Shown in pieces: positions 1 to 8,661 of a DNA stretch of 53,534 bases (the first letter of the stretch is position 1; the number at the start of each line of letters is the position of its first letter). The translations under genes were made by a program, and so were the position numbers. The notes under the pieces are model-generated. The model did not search any database and was not told the origin of the DNA. It was given only the letters and a program-made list of their open reading frames with translations. This stretch comes from Prolixibacteraceae bacterium (GTDB taxonomy: Bacteria > Bacteroidota > Bacteroidia > Bacteroidales > Prolixibacteraceae). The stretch is from positions 1-53,534 of the forward strand of contig JAIBEZ010000023.1 of assembly GCA_019459485.1 (NCBI GenBank). Reading direction: 5' to 3'.

Positions 1-171
1 GTACTTAAAAAAATAATTGTTCTTTAAAATTTTAATGTTGTTCGCATCGGTTCGGGTTATCGGTTAATACTTGTTCTTAGTTATCCCTGTTCAAGCTTAT
101 CTAATCTCAGGTAAAATCGAAGACCATTCCGGTTTTTAGAATTAAATTGTATTACATATCTACTCATATCC

Positions 172-200
172 TTAGCCCGATTTTCAGTCGGGCTTTACTT
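172..200 (+). terminator. Terminator-like hairpin
   Basis: AGCCCGA (174-180) and TCGGGCT (188-194) form a 7-bp stem with a 7-base loop, followed by a short T-rich stretch. It probably ends a gene lying to the left of the window. The T-tract is weak. Confidence 0.55.
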
Positions 201-279
201 GTTTATTGAAAGTTCCCGTCAAAAAATTTCAAAAATTATTTTTTTAGATTGTGCACTGGTATATTCTGTTCTGATTTTC

Positions 280-287
280 TATATTTA
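280..287 (+). promoter_or_regulatory. Putative -7 element for the MFS gene
   Basis: TATATTTA differs by one base from the Bacteroidota -7 consensus TAnnTTTG and lies about 50 bases before the chosen ATG. No clear TTG -33 element is seen. The same TATATTTAC string precedes the kinase at 22005 and the gene at 42222. Confidence 0.35.
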
Positions 288-338
288 CAAACTAACAAGA
301 CTAAATCAATAATTATTAACCATCGAAAATTGAAACTT

Positions 339-1661
339 ATGGAAAATGTAAATCAAAAAAGATTATTTATTGCAGCATGTCTGGCACTATTGGTTACTGC
401 CATTACCTTTGCAATCAGGGCAAAAATAGAAGGCGTATTTAATACTGATTATGGATTAACAAAGGAGCAAATTGGATATGCTTTTGGGCCAGCCTTTTGG
501 GGCTTTGCAGTTGCAATGTTTGCCGGAGGTTTTATTATTGACATCATAAAAACCAAGACCATTGTCTGGATGGCTTTTGGAATGCACTTTATTGGTATTG
601 TGCTGTTACTTTTAGCCAAAGACATGACTTCATTATTTATCGCCAATGTTTTCATCGGTTTCGGTAATGGTAGTGTCGAAGCGGCATGTAATCCTCTTGT
701 TGCATCCTTATTTCCCAGTAACAAAACAAAAATGTTGAACCGGTTCCATGTTTGGTTTCCTGGCGGAATTGTAATTGGTGGAGTTTTGGCATGGTTCGTA
801 ATGGATATGCTTGATCTGCGTTGGGAAATATTGGTAAGTCTTTTATTTATTCCATTGGCAATTTACGGTTTTTTGTTTTTCGGACAGAAAATTCCGGAGA
901 CGGAACGTGTGACAAGTGGTGTAAGCTATAAAGAAATGATGCGAAATATTGGCGCACCATTTACAATTATTGCCTCAGTAATATTAATGATTTTAGTAGC
1001 CTCGGTTCCTTCATTTAGTTTGAATTTCGACAGCATATATCCATACATCGCTGTTGGCGTAATTTTAGTTCTGGTCATCGTTGAAGGAAGAGCAATCAAT
1101 AAAATTAGCCTTTTATTTCCTCTTATACTGTTTTGCATGTTATTGACCGCATCAACAGAACTGGGAACAACTCAATGGATTAATGCACTGCTTGAGACAA
1201 ATGGAATTAATCCAATGATTATTCTGGTTGTTGTTACAGGAATTATGGCTGTTGGACGCTATTTTGCCGGAGGCTTAATTCATCGCTTAAATCCAACGGG
1301 TGTTTTATTGGGTTCTTCAGTAATTGCAACTGCAGGTTTATTTTTGCTTAGTATCTCAAATGGTGCCGCTATGACTCTACTTTCGGCTGCAGTATTTGCT
1401 GTTGGTGTTTGTTATTTCTGGCCGACTATGATTGGGGTTGCATCCGAATACGTTCCAAAAAGCGGTGCTCTGGGAATGTCAATTCTTGGAGGAGCAGGTT
1501 TTGTTGCCACGTCGATGGTTTTACCGATTATGGGAAAATCAATCGAAACAGCAGGTCCTCAAACCACACTTCGCAACATGTCTGTTTTACCGGTTATCCT
1601 TTTTGTAGCATTTATAGTACTCTATTTTATTATTAAAACCAAATTCCCGAAAAAAGCATAA
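339..1661 (+). CDS. MFS transporter, sugar-permease type
   Basis: A 440-residue polytopic inner-membrane protein with about 12 hydrophobic segments, the usual size and layout of a major facilitator superfamily carrier. The first helix follows a short basic start (MENVNQKRLF). Glycine-rich helices (GFAVAMFAGGFIID, FIGFGNGSVEAACNP) resemble sugar/H+ symporters of the FHS/sugar-MFS group. An in-frame TTG lies at 249, but the ATG at 339 is preferred because it starts just before helix 1 and leaves room for the promoter-like element at 280. The gene is followed by a strong terminator, so it is monocistronic. The substrate cannot be read from sequence; its position beside a sugar nucleotidyltransferase and the amino-sugar locus suggests a sugar. 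Confidence 0.85.
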   Translation: MENVNQKRLFIAACLALLVTAITFAIRAKIEGVFNTDYGLTKEQIGYAFGPAFWGFAVAMFAGGFIIDIIKTKTIVWMAFGMHFIGIVLLLLAKDMTSLFIANVFIGFGNGSVEAACNPLVASLFPSNKTKMLNRFHVWFPGGIVIGGVLAWFVMDMLDLRWEILVSLLFIPLAIYGFLFFGQKIPETERVTSGVSYKEMMRNIGAPFTIIASVILMILVASVPSFSLNFDSIYPYIAVGVILVLVIVEGRAINKISLLFPLILFCMLLTASTELGTTQWINALLETNGINPMIILVVVTGIMAVGRYFAGGLIHRLNPTGVLLGSSVIATAGLFLLSISNGAAMTLLSAAVFAVGVCYFWPTMIGVASEYVPKSGALGMSILGGAGFVATSMVLPIMGKSIETAGPQTTLRNMSVLPVILFVAFIVLYFIIKTKFPKKA

Positions 1662-1686
1662 ACAAAAATACTCAACAATAATATTC

Positions 1687-1717
1687 AAAAGGATGTCGTA
1701 AAAGTCATCCTTTTTTA
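1687..1717 (+). terminator. Rho-independent terminator after the MFS gene
   Basis: AAAAGGATG (1687-1695) pairs with CATCCTTTT (1706-1714) and is followed by more T residues. It lies 26 bases after the MFS stop codon. Confidence 0.8.
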
Positions 1718-1786
1718 TTGAACAAATTCATGTTCATAATTTGTCTGCTTCAATAAATATTCTACTAATTGGTAGAGATAAATGCG

Positions 1787-1794
1787 TATTTTTG
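1787..1794 (+). promoter_or_regulatory. -7 promoter element of the nucleotidyltransferase gene
   Basis: TATTTTTG matches TAnnTTTG exactly. A TTG lies at 1769-1771, but with 15 bases between the elements rather than the usual 19, so only the -7 box is firm. Transcription would start near 1800, which favours the ATG at 1825 over the one at 1810. Confidence 0.55.
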
Positions 1795-1824
1795 CAGCAT
1801 CTGTCAAATATGCAAAACAAATAT

Positions 1825-2724
1825 ATGAAACCTACCCTTTTAATATTAGCTGCAGGAATGGGAAGCCGTTATGGTGGCCTGAAACAAATTGAACCAGTTG
1901 GACCCAGCGGGGAAACAATTCTTGAATATTCAGTATATGACGCTATTCGCGCCGGATTTGGCAAAGTTGTATTCGTCATTCGCGAAAGCTTTGCTAAAGA
2001 CTTTAAAGCCCGTTTTGAATCAAAATTGGCAGGTAAAATTGATATCGAATACGTTTATCAGGAAACAAATATGTTGCCGGAAGGATTTGTCCTTCCTGAA
2101 AATCGCGAAAAACCTTGGGGAACCGGTCATGCGGTGCTGATGGCCAGAGATGTGATTCACGAGCCATTTGCAGCCATCAATGCTGATGACTTTTATGGTG
2201 CGGAAGCTTATCAGGTAATTGCTGATTTTCTAACCAAATCAGTTACGGAAAATACCTACGCGATGATTGGCTATCAGCTCGACAAAACACTCTCTGATTT
2301 TGGAAGTGTTTCGCGTGGAATTTGTGAAACCAACAAAAACAATTTACTGACAAAAATTACCGAAACCCATAAAATCAGGCAGGAAGGCGCAACGATTATC
2401 TGCGATTCAGCAAATGAAGGAACAATTCAAATGACAGGCAAGGAAACAGTTTCAATGAATTTCTGGGGATTCCATCCGTCAGTATTTAAAAATATTGAAA
2501 ATCAGTTTGTTGACTTTCTGAAAACCAGCATTGAAATCCCAAAATCTGAATTTTATATTCCTTTTGTGGTGTTTGAGATGATCAAAGCCGGACAAACAAA
2601 GGTTGAAGTTTTAAAAGCCGATTCGCCCTGGTTTGGTGTAACATATCAGGAAGACAAGCCATTTGTAATTGAACAAATACAGAAATTAACTGATCAGGGA
2701 GTTTATCCAGATAAACTTTGGTAA
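1825..2724 (+). CDS. Sugar-phosphate nucleotidyltransferase-like protein
   Basis: A cytoplasmic 299-residue protein of the GT-A-fold NTP-transferase family. Residues 6-17 carry the nucleotide-binding loop LAAGMGSRYGGL followed by KQ. The metal-binding aspartates appear in INADDFYG near residue 115. The family joins an NTP to a sugar 1-phosphate, giving an NDP-sugar. The ATG at 1825 is chosen because the protein then begins directly at the first beta strand (MKPTLLILAAG) and fits the promoter; an ATG at 1810 is the alternative. Near a MurNAc-recovery locus a MurU-like role (MurNAc-1P uridylyltransferase) is possible, but no AmgK-type kinase is adjacent and the substrate is unknown. Confidence 0.75.
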   Translation: MKPTLLILAAGMGSRYGGLKQIEPVGPSGETILEYSVYDAIRAGFGKVVFVIRESFAKDFKARFESKLAGKIDIEYVYQETNMLPEGFVLPENREKPWGTGHAVLMARDVIHEPFAAINADDFYGAEAYQVIADFLTKSVTENTYAMIGYQLDKTLSDFGSVSRGICETNKNNLLTKITETHKIRQEGATIICDSANEGTIQMTGKETVSMNFWGFHPSVFKNIENQFVDFLKTSIEIPKSEFYIPFVVFEMIKAGQTKVEVLKADSPWFGVTYQEDKPFVIEQIQKLTDQGVYPDKLW

Positions 2725-2746
2725 TCGGGTTGAGCAATATTAGATC

Positions 2747-2784
2747 AAAAAGATACTTCTTTGGAGTATCTTTTTGTTTTTTTT
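2747..2784. terminator. Terminator between convergent genes
   Basis: AAAAAGATACT (2747-2757) and AGTATCTTTTT (2765-2775) form an 11-bp stem followed by a long T-run. It ends the nucleotidyltransferase transcript. It begins at the 3' end of the opposing URO-D-like gene and can serve both strands. Confidence 0.8.
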
Positions 2785-3814
2785 AATGGTTAATTGAGTC
2801 AATCATAGCCAGATAATTATCAAAGGGCACATAAGAAGGGATGCTGTTTCCTGATCCGAGTGCATAAGCTTGTGATCCGGTCAGTTCCAACATCTTTCGG
2901 CATCGTTTTCTTATTGCTTCCGGTTCACTTCGAACCAAAAAATCCATATCGAGACCTCCCAGAATTGCAATTCGGTCATGCAAGAGTTTCCAGGCTTCCT
3001 CAACCGGAAGTATGTTATCCTCAAACGAGTGTTTGGCATCGTATTTTAGTTCATCAACGATAACATCCATCACATCCGTTAAGTTTCCGCAAGAATGCAA
3101 AATGGCGTATTTCCCATTCTGACGGATGGTTTCTACGATTCTTTTGTGCCACGGAAAAACAAATTGACGAAGCATATCGGGCGAGAGCATGGTTTGCGTC
3201 TTAAATCCCCAGTCGTCGTTAACGATCAACGCCCCAACCGGTTCTATGGCGCTGCATATTTCGTAAAAACGCAGCAATCGTGCGCCCACCTCATCAAAAA
3301 TGGCTTTGGTCAATCCCTCGTCTTCGTAAATCATGAAACAAAGTCGTTCAAAACCAACCAGATCTATCACATTTTCAAGCACTCCTCCCGGGGCAGAAAC
3401 GATGAATTTCATTCCTGAAGGGAGTTCCAAAGCCAAATTTTGCAACAATTCAAAGTTGCCCTGCTCCGGATTTGGCCAATGATACAATTCGAACGATTTT
3501 CGGTCGGTTATTGCCGAACCTTCGTTGAGCGAAACGGTGGCTTTCTTCTCGTGCCCGGTATTTCCGAAGGAGAAAGCATTGAAATAGCGCGAAGGAATTG
3601 TTGCATAATCGTATCCAGCACGATAAAAAAACCGGATGATTGCACGAATCTGATTAACCCGATCGTCCAACGCAGCAAAGGATTCGCCATTGACATACGA
3701 AATCAAATCTCCGTTGACAAAATACTCGAAAAATACCGGACGATCAGGTTTTTGACGTCGAAGCACCTTCTCCAGTTGGGTAAAATCAGCAACGTATTTT
3801 CTCGGAGAAATCAT
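2783..3814 (-). CDS. URO-D / MtaA-like family protein
   Basis: A cytoplasmic 343-residue protein of the uroporphyrinogen decarboxylase superfamily. It has the HxC motif of the zinc-dependent corrinoid methyltransferase branch (ILHSCGNLTD, His240 and Cys242), a preceding NDDWG segment and a C-terminal ALGSGNSIPSYVP segment. It is therefore more likely a methyltransferase-like or demethylase-like protein than the haem enzyme HemE; a third zinc ligand is not obvious. The ATG at 3814 overlaps the upstream namZ stop as ATGA, which decides the start over an in-frame upstream codon and implies translational coupling. No corrinoid protein gene is nearby. Its role beside a muramidase is unknown. Confidence 0.75.
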   Translation of the reverse strand: MISPRKYVADFTQLEKVLRRQKPDRPVFFEYFVNGDLISYVNGESFAALDDRVNQIRAIIRFFYRAGYDYATIPSRYFNAFSFGNTGHEKKATVSLNEGSAITDRKSFELYHWPNPEQGNFELLQNLALELPSGMKFIVSAPGGVLENVIDLVGFERLCFMIYEDEGLTKAIFDEVGARLLRFYEICSAIEPVGALIVNDDWGFKTQTMLSPDMLRQFVFPWHKRIVETIRQNGKYAILHSCGNLTDVMDVIVDELKYDAKHSFEDNILPVEEAWKLLHDRIAILGGLDMDFLVRSEPEAIRKRCRKMLELTGSQAYALGSGNSIPSYVPFDNYLAMIDSINH

Positions 3815-5043
3815 CGGTACAAATAATATCTCTTCGACAGTTGCTGAAAAGCAGCTTCGTCCTTTCGCCAATAAGGCAACATATCTTCAACTTTCATATT
3901 TTTCGACATCAGCAAACGTATCTGATCCGAGCCGCAAACTTTGTCGAACATGTCGTAACGTTTTTCGGTATCTGGGCCAAAACATTTTTTATCGGGATAA
4001 AGCTCTGCCATCACCTGCATCACATAAAACTGGATTTCTGTCAACCTCGCTTTTTTATAATCTGTCAGATAAAACTGCACTCCTGAATAGTTTTTGCCCT
4101 GTCCGACAGCGTAAAATGGCTTCAGGTAAATGGGACGAAACAAAACTCCCGGCAAATGCAGATCATTTAATCGCTGGCTTAACGCTGAAGCGTCAATCGA
4201 ATCTTTGGCAAATAACTGAAAAGGAAGCGTGTAACCCACTCCTATCGACATAAAACTAAACTCACCCAGGATTCCTGAAGCGGCATAATAAAACGAAGAA
4301 GTAGCGTGTGGAACGTGTGGCGATGTCAACACCCACGGCAGTCCGGTCTGATCAAAAGTCATTTTTCGTTTCCAGCCTTTCATTGGTACAACCGTTAATT
4401 TGCATTGAGTTCCCAACATTTTTTCGCTATTCAGCAATTTGGCCAGTTCGCCACAGGTTAACCCGTACAAATACGGTATTTTGAACTGACTAACGAACGA
4501 AATAAATTGGTGTTCGGCCAGATTACCTTCCACTTTTAGTCCGCCAACAGGATTTGGGCGATCGAGTACCACCATTTCGATGTTATTTTCGGCGGCAGCT
4601 TCCATCGCCAACCCCATCGTGCTGATGTAAGTATATGAACGACATCCGATATCCTGAATATCGTAAACCAACACATCCACATCTTTCAGCATCTCAGCAT
4701 TGGCTTTGCGGGTTTTGCCGTAGAGCGAATACACCGGAATACCGGTTTGCTTGTCGATAGTAGTTTCCACTTTATCTCCGGCATACACGTCACCGCGGAC
4801 ACCATGTTCCGGACCATAAAGCACCACCAGCTTGACACCGGGAGCTTCGTTCAGAATATCGACTGTTGATTTCAGTTGCGAATCAACACCGGTTGGGTTG
4901 GTGATCAGTCCAACCCGTTTTCCCTGAAGGATTTTGAAATTGCTTTCGCGTAACACTTCAATTCCGGTTTTGACCTTTGATGCGGCAAAGGCATTTAAAA
5001 TCAGGAATGAAAAAAGGGTGATCAATAGTGTTTTTGTTTTCAT
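3811..5043 (-). CDS. namZ: Exo-beta-N-acetylmuramidase NamZ family (DUF1343, GH171)
   Basis: A 410-residue exported protein with a classic signal peptide (residues 1 to about 20, ending NAFAA). It carries the hallmarks of the DUF1343 family: YGPEHGVRGD near residue 76 with the conserved glutamate proposed to be catalytic, DIQDIGCRSYTY, and DRPNPVGG. Characterised NamZ enzymes release MurNAc from the non-reducing ends of peptidoglycan fragments. Its stop codon overlaps the start of the URO-D-like gene. Upstream is a 253-bp gap with repeats, then the serine-hydrolase gene on the same strand. Family assignment is firm. The physiological role as a supplier of MurNAc to the kinase/MurQ pair at 22-23.7 kb is inference. 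Confidence 0.88.
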   Translation of the reverse strand: MKTKTLLITLFSFLILNAFAASKVKTGIEVLRESNFKILQGKRVGLITNPTGVDSQLKSTVDILNEAPGVKLVVLYGPEHGVRGDVYAGDKVETTIDKQTGIPVYSLYGKTRKANAEMLKDVDVLVYDIQDIGCRSYTYISTMGLAMEAAAENNIEMVVLDRPNPVGGLKVEGNLAEHQFISFVSQFKIPYLYGLTCGELAKLLNSEKMLGTQCKLTVVPMKGWKRKMTFDQTGLPWVLTSPHVPHATSSFYYAASGILGEFSFMSIGVGYTLPFQLFAKDSIDASALSQRLNDLHLPGVLFRPIYLKPFYAVGQGKNYSGVQFYLTDYKKARLTEIQFYVMQVMAELYPDKKCFGPDTEKRYDMFDKVCGSDQIRLLMSKNMKVEDMLPYWRKDEAAFQQLSKRYYLYR

Positions 5044-5073
5044 GTTTTAAGGTTTTTTCATTGTTTTAATCAT

Positions 5074-5105
5074 GTCCGTCCGCTAAAGCGAGACGGCAAA
5101 GGATA
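5074..5105. repeat. GCTAAAGC palindromic intergenic repeat, copy 1
   Basis: This is a diverged copy of the unit found three times around 14 kb (GTCCGTTGGCTAAAGCCGAA...GGCAAAGGATA); here it reads GTCCGTCCGCTAAAGCGAGA and then CGGCAAAGGATA. Such small palindromic units are common between Bacteroidota genes. It lies just upstream of namZ. Confidence 0.7.
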
Positions 5106-5230
5106 TTCGCATTTCAATTCAGCATTTGTTTTGATTGAAGCTAAACCCATTCTTTGCCTATGGCTTCAGTTAAAGGATGCCGAATTAGCTCATCTGGAAT
5201 TAACTTGACAACCTGATAACATTTTCAACT

Positions 5231-5303
5231 CATCAATCTCATCAATCTCATCAATCTCCTCAATCCCTTCAAACTCTCCAATCTTCTTCAATCTCATCAA
5301 TCC
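5231..5303. repeat. 9-bp tandem repeat CATCAATCT
   Basis: Three perfect head-to-tail copies (5231-5257) are followed by degenerate copies running into the last codons of the serine-hydrolase gene that ends at 5297. Together with copy 1 of the GCTAAAGC repeat it fills the 253-bp gap between two minus-strand genes. Confidence 0.8.
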
Positions 5304-7186
5304 TTCATCTGCTTATAAATCGCCGACAAAATTTCCGTCCGCACGTTCAAATCGCTGATCAAACTGTTATTTCGGGTCGGATACACGCGGTTCGACAGAA
5401 AAACATACATCAATCCGCATTTCGGATCCATCCAAACAAACGTTCCGGTAAACCCTGAATGACCGAAGCTTTCAGGGCTTACTTCCTGACAAGGATAAGC
5501 TTCTGATGGTTTCAACGAATCCAGCTTCAGCGATGGTTTATCGAAAATCAGTCCTCGCCGATTGTTATTTTGCGGAAACTGAACCCGCGTAAATTCCTTC
5601 ATCGTGGCTTCGCTCACATATTGTTTTCCGCCGTAAGTTCCCATTTGCAAATACATCTGCATCAGTTTGGCCAGATCGTTGGCAGAAGCAAAAAGTCCGG
5701 CATTTCCTGAAATTCCGCCCAACACAGCAGCAGATTCGTCGTGAACCGTTCCCTGAATTTGCTGAAAACGGTAATAATCATCGAGTTCTGTTGGAACAAT
5801 CCTTCCACGTGAAAATTTATGCAAAGGCAAATACGTGAGTTCGTTAGCGCCCAATGGACGATAAAAATTAGATTCCAGATACCGGTTAAAACCGGTTCCG
5901 GAAATATGCTCAACAATTTGAGGCGTAATCACCAGCGGCAAATCGCTGTAAACATATTTACCCCGATTTTTTAAGGTTGATTTTCTGATATCATGGTTCA
6001 CGATTTTCAGAAACCGATTGTCGAGATAAATGCCGGGAGCTACACAAAGCGTATGTTTTTCATCGGGCTGTATCGAGTACCATTTGGACAAAAGCTTTCC
6101 GTCTTTCATCGTCTGCTTCCAAAAACCAATAAACGGAACCAGCCCCGACTGATGGGCATACAACTCGCGAACAGTAATATCCGCTTTGTCTGACCGGTGA
6201 AACAGACGGTTTTCCCAATCAGGGAAATAGTCAGCAACGGGTTCATCCAGCGCAATTTTGCCTTCATCGAACAATTTCAGAATTCCCGGCAACCCTCCGC
6301 TTATTTTGGTCACAGAAGCCAAATCGTACAAATCGTCCTCGCGACTTGGGCGAAGCCCTTCAAATGTGTGGAAGCCATAAGCTTTCCTGAAAATGATTTT
6401 GCCGTCTTTTGCCACCAGCACATTGCATCCCGGAAAAGCTTTTTTATCGAGCGCATTATTCACAATCGAATCGATGGCGCCATTCAGGTTAGCTGACGAA
6501 ATCCCAACTTCTTCAGGAAGCGTATATTTCAGGCGGACAGGTTTTTCAATTACAATTCCTGAACCGGCGGCATAAGTCTCGCCAATATTTTCAGGTAGTT
6601 TTCCTTTTGCACCAATTCCGCCAAAAATGAGCTGGGCTGAAAGCGATTGGGTCAGGCTGTCGTTATCAAAAGCCAAAATCAAACCGGCAGGTTTTCCTTT
6701 CAGATTAATAAGCTTGTCGGTTTTACGGAAACAGGTAACGATGGAGGTTTTTTCCTGATTCAGATGGTTGATCAGTTTTAAGTATTCAGGAGAAGTTGAA
6801 CCCTGATGAAATCCGGCAATAATCAAGTTGAAATTTTTCAGTTTGGATTTTATAGTTTCCAACTCGGATGAACCAAAATTCTCCGAAAGATTGAAAAATT
6901 CCACTTTCATATAATTGGCCAGCATGAGCTGAAATTCCGTCACACTTTCCGAGCCAACCGAAAGCGCTGCAATTTTAAGGGTATCCAGCCGATCCAGCGG
7001 AATCAGGTTATTTTTATTTTCAAGCAAAGTCAATGAGGCTTCAATTTGCTGCCGTTTTTTCAATTCGGCTTCCTGATCGGTGATAGTTCGGCACGAAACC
7101 AAAGCAACACCAAGAGCAGGCAAAACCGACCAAAGCAAAACAACCAACCCTATTCTGAAGAAGAAATCCGACCTTTTCATATTCAT
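5297..7186 (-). CDS. Serine hydrolase lipoprotein with a GH3 C-terminal remnant
   Basis: A 629-residue lipoprotein: a signal helix (10-30), then Cys32 in a lipobox-like VALVSC. Residues about 45-215 resemble the C-terminal domain of GH3 enzymes (LLENKNNLIPL near the start, LIFGGIGAKGKLP near the end). Residues about 225-629 are a beta-lactamase/class C-type serine hydrolase with SVTK (Ser291, Lys294), YSD and HSGFTGT motifs. Relatives in this phylum usually carry an N-terminal NagZ-like GH3 barrel; here it is absent and the lipoprotein signal joins the GH3 C-domain directly. The ATG at 7186 overlaps the preceding gene's stop as ATGA. Likely acts on wall peptides at the periplasmic face; the substrate is inferred from context. 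Confidence 0.82.
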   Translation of the reverse strand: MNMKRSDFFFRIGLVVLLWSVLPALGVALVSCRTITDQEAELKKRQQIEASLTLLENKNNLIPLDRLDTLKIAALSVGSESVTEFQLMLANYMKVEFFNLSENFGSSELETIKSKLKNFNLIIAGFHQGSTSPEYLKLINHLNQEKTSIVTCFRKTDKLINLKGKPAGLILAFDNDSLTQSLSAQLIFGGIGAKGKLPENIGETYAAGSGIVIEKPVRLKYTLPEEVGISSANLNGAIDSIVNNALDKKAFPGCNVLVAKDGKIIFRKAYGFHTFEGLRPSREDDLYDLASVTKISGGLPGILKLFDEGKIALDEPVADYFPDWENRLFHRSDKADITVRELYAHQSGLVPFIGFWKQTMKDGKLLSKWYSIQPDEKHTLCVAPGIYLDNRFLKIVNHDIRKSTLKNRGKYVYSDLPLVITPQIVEHISGTGFNRYLESNFYRPLGANELTYLPLHKFSRGRIVPTELDDYYRFQQIQGTVHDESAAVLGGISGNAGLFASANDLAKLMQMYLQMGTYGGKQYVSEATMKEFTRVQFPQNNNRRGLIFDKPSLKLDSLKPSEAYPCQEVSPESFGHSGFTGTFVWMDPKCGLMYVFLSNRVYPTRNNSLISDLNVRTEILSAIYKQMKD

Positions 7187-7641
7187 AACTTTTGAATGTT
7201 CAATCGTCTGCACCATTCTGCCAACTCTTTTCCGGCTTCCTCGGCTGAAGCAAACTTTTTTAGCGGAATCCGCTTTTTTCCTGCCTCGGTAAAAATCACT
7301 AGTCTATGATCTTCGACAGGACTTTCAAGTTCCCGATTACCCCGACTATACGTTCTCCAGGTTCTTCTTGATTTCAGGATTCCTATCTTCATATCAGTTT
7401 TGCCATCAATCCATTTCCCCGTTTTAAACAGACCGAATAACACATCCGAATGCCTGACTTTTCCATGGTCAAAATCAATTTCCGTGCTTGAAAAGGTGAA
7501 CCCCAAAAATGCTCCCAGCAAAATATTAATGAGCGCAGACAAGGAAAACCAAACTAAAACTAAACCTGATGCAAACAGAACGATTCCGGCAATAGAGCCA
7601 ACCGGTCCAAAAGTTTTATCAAGTTTATAGGTAGCTTTCAT
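7183..7641 (-). CDS. Small membrane protein, PH-like, unknown function
   Basis: A 152-residue protein with two adjacent hydrophobic segments (about 15-33 and 35-50), then a soluble beta-rich tail with a basic patch (KSRRTWRTYSRGNRE) and a C-terminal amphipathic helix. The arrangement resembles small bacterial PH-domain membrane proteins but I do not recognise the family. It begins 7 bases after the DUF4922 gene and overlaps the serine-hydrolase gene by 4 bases, so it sits inside the wall-recovery operon. Confidence 0.7.
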   Translation of the reverse strand: MKATYKLDKTFGPVGSIAGIVLFASGLVLVWFSLSALINILLGAFLGFTFSSTEIDFDHGKVRHSDVLFGLFKTGKWIDGKTDMKIGILKSRRTWRTYSRGNRELESPVEDHRLVIFTEAGKKRIPLKKFASAEEAGKELAEWCRRLNIQKL

Positions 7642-7648
7642 TCAACAT

Positions 7649-8641
7649 TCAGTTTAAGTCTTGCCTTATTTTCTCTGTTAATTTCTGAAAATCATCCTGA
7701 TTCAAACTGACCTGCTTAAAGATATCTTCAATATCTACTTTCGAGGTTTTATCAAAATCTTCTTTTCTTGGCGTGATAAAAACGCCTCCAAAATCAACCG
7801 ATGCAGGTGAAATTAAGAGTTGATCAATCCCTTCGGCAAAAAACTGGCGTGGACGATGAAGCTTCCGCGGAAAAAGATGAATTGTCCATTTTCTATCCGA
7901 AAAAGTGCACAGCGCATTCATCATCGGTTCCACTTTTTCGAGCTGCATCTCCTGAAAATGAGTGTAATAAATTCCGATAATCTTCAAGGCTTCTTCCATT
8001 GAATTGGATTCCACCGAAATCATTTTCCGGAGGTAATTGTCAAACGCCCAAACCTGGGTTTCTGCTACCGAATAAAGTTGCTGTGCAGTCGATTTCATTT
8101 GTTCAAACTCCGTCGCAATTGGCATAAATGTGCTCTCTCCGGCCTGAAAATGCAGGTGATCGGGAGCCGAAGCACCGCACTCCGGACCATTGTAAAACAG
8201 GGTAAAACCTTCCATCGCTGCTGCTATTTCAAGCATGAATTTTACGTTCGGAAGAAACCGCTGATCGATATGAGAATGGCACGAAATCGTAAAATGGGTT
8301 TTAAAAATCGGGAACGGATTCACCAAAATCAGAAACTGATCACCAAATGCGATTGCATCCTGCTCTGCCGGACGATTTTCACTGCACAAGAAGCATTTGC
8401 GTTCAGCAATCGACTGATTATCAACTTTGGCTGCCGACGAACGCATCCGTTCAGGATTGAACTGAACTTTTATCTGAAACCCATCGAATTGAAACTGCTT
8501 TTCTTCCACCGACTTCAACCCATTGTAATTTGCCGCAGCCAATGGCCAAAGGAGCTTTTCGCTTTCCAGAAATTCCTGAAGAATTTGATTGGACGTTTTA
8601 TTCGTTCTTGAAATAATATCCAGTAGTTGTTCCATAATCAT
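7649..8641 (-). CDS. DUF4922 protein, HIT/GalT-like fold
   Basis: A roughly 330-residue cytoplasmic protein. It has a CFLC zinc-type pair (RKCFLCSENRP, near residue 85) and a HIT-type HxHxQ active-site motif (APDHLHFQAG, near residue 160), as in nucleotidyl-sugar transferases and Ap4A/GDP-galactose phosphorylases. I recognise it as the DUF4922 family of Bacteroidota. It probably makes or breaks a nucleotide-sugar or dinucleotide phosphate bond, but the substrate is not known. ATG codons at 8641 and 8635 are both plausible starts; a GTG precedes them. It lies downstream of a glycosyltransferase on the same strand, suggesting a joint sugar pathway. Confidence 0.72.
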   Translation of the reverse strand: MIMEQLLDIISRTNKTSNQILQEFLESEKLLWPLAAANYNGLKSVEEKQFQFDGFQIKVQFNPERMRSSAAKVDNQSIAERKCFLCSENRPAEQDAIAFGDQFLILVNPFPIFKTHFTISCHSHIDQRFLPNVKFMLEIAAAMEGFTLFYNGPECGASAPDHLHFQAGESTFMPIATEFEQMKSTAQQLYSVAETQVWAFDNYLRKMISVESNSMEEALKIIGIYYTHFQEMQLEKVEPMMNALCTFSDRKWTIHLFPRKLHRPRQFFAEGIDQLLISPASVDFGGVFITPRKEDFDKTSKVDIEDIFKQVSLNQDDFQKLTEKIRQDLN

Positions 8642-8661
8642 CACTTTATTCTTTATTTTTT

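Larger units (their letters stand above)
1..338. other. Intergenic stretch before the MFS gene
   Basis: No coding region is visible in this stretch. It holds one terminator-like hairpin (174-200) and a putative -7 promoter element (280-287) for the downstream transporter. The first 120 bases may be the tail of a feature that begins outside the window; I do not recognise it. Confidence 0.5.

Noticed and set aside
1-170. Possible tRNA or small RNA gene
   Set aside because: No cloverleaf, T-loop or CCA-like end can be made; only a terminator-like hairpin is clear.
1741-1824. Longer N-terminus for the nucleotidyltransferase from a TTG
   Set aside because: The extra residues lie over the promoter element and do not look like the family; the ATG at 1825 starts at the first beta strand.
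8078-8611. Open frame of 177 codons on the plus strand
   Set aside because: It is fully antisense to the DUF4922 gene, whose motifs are clear; the protein is low-complexity and Cys/Arg/His-rich without a family.
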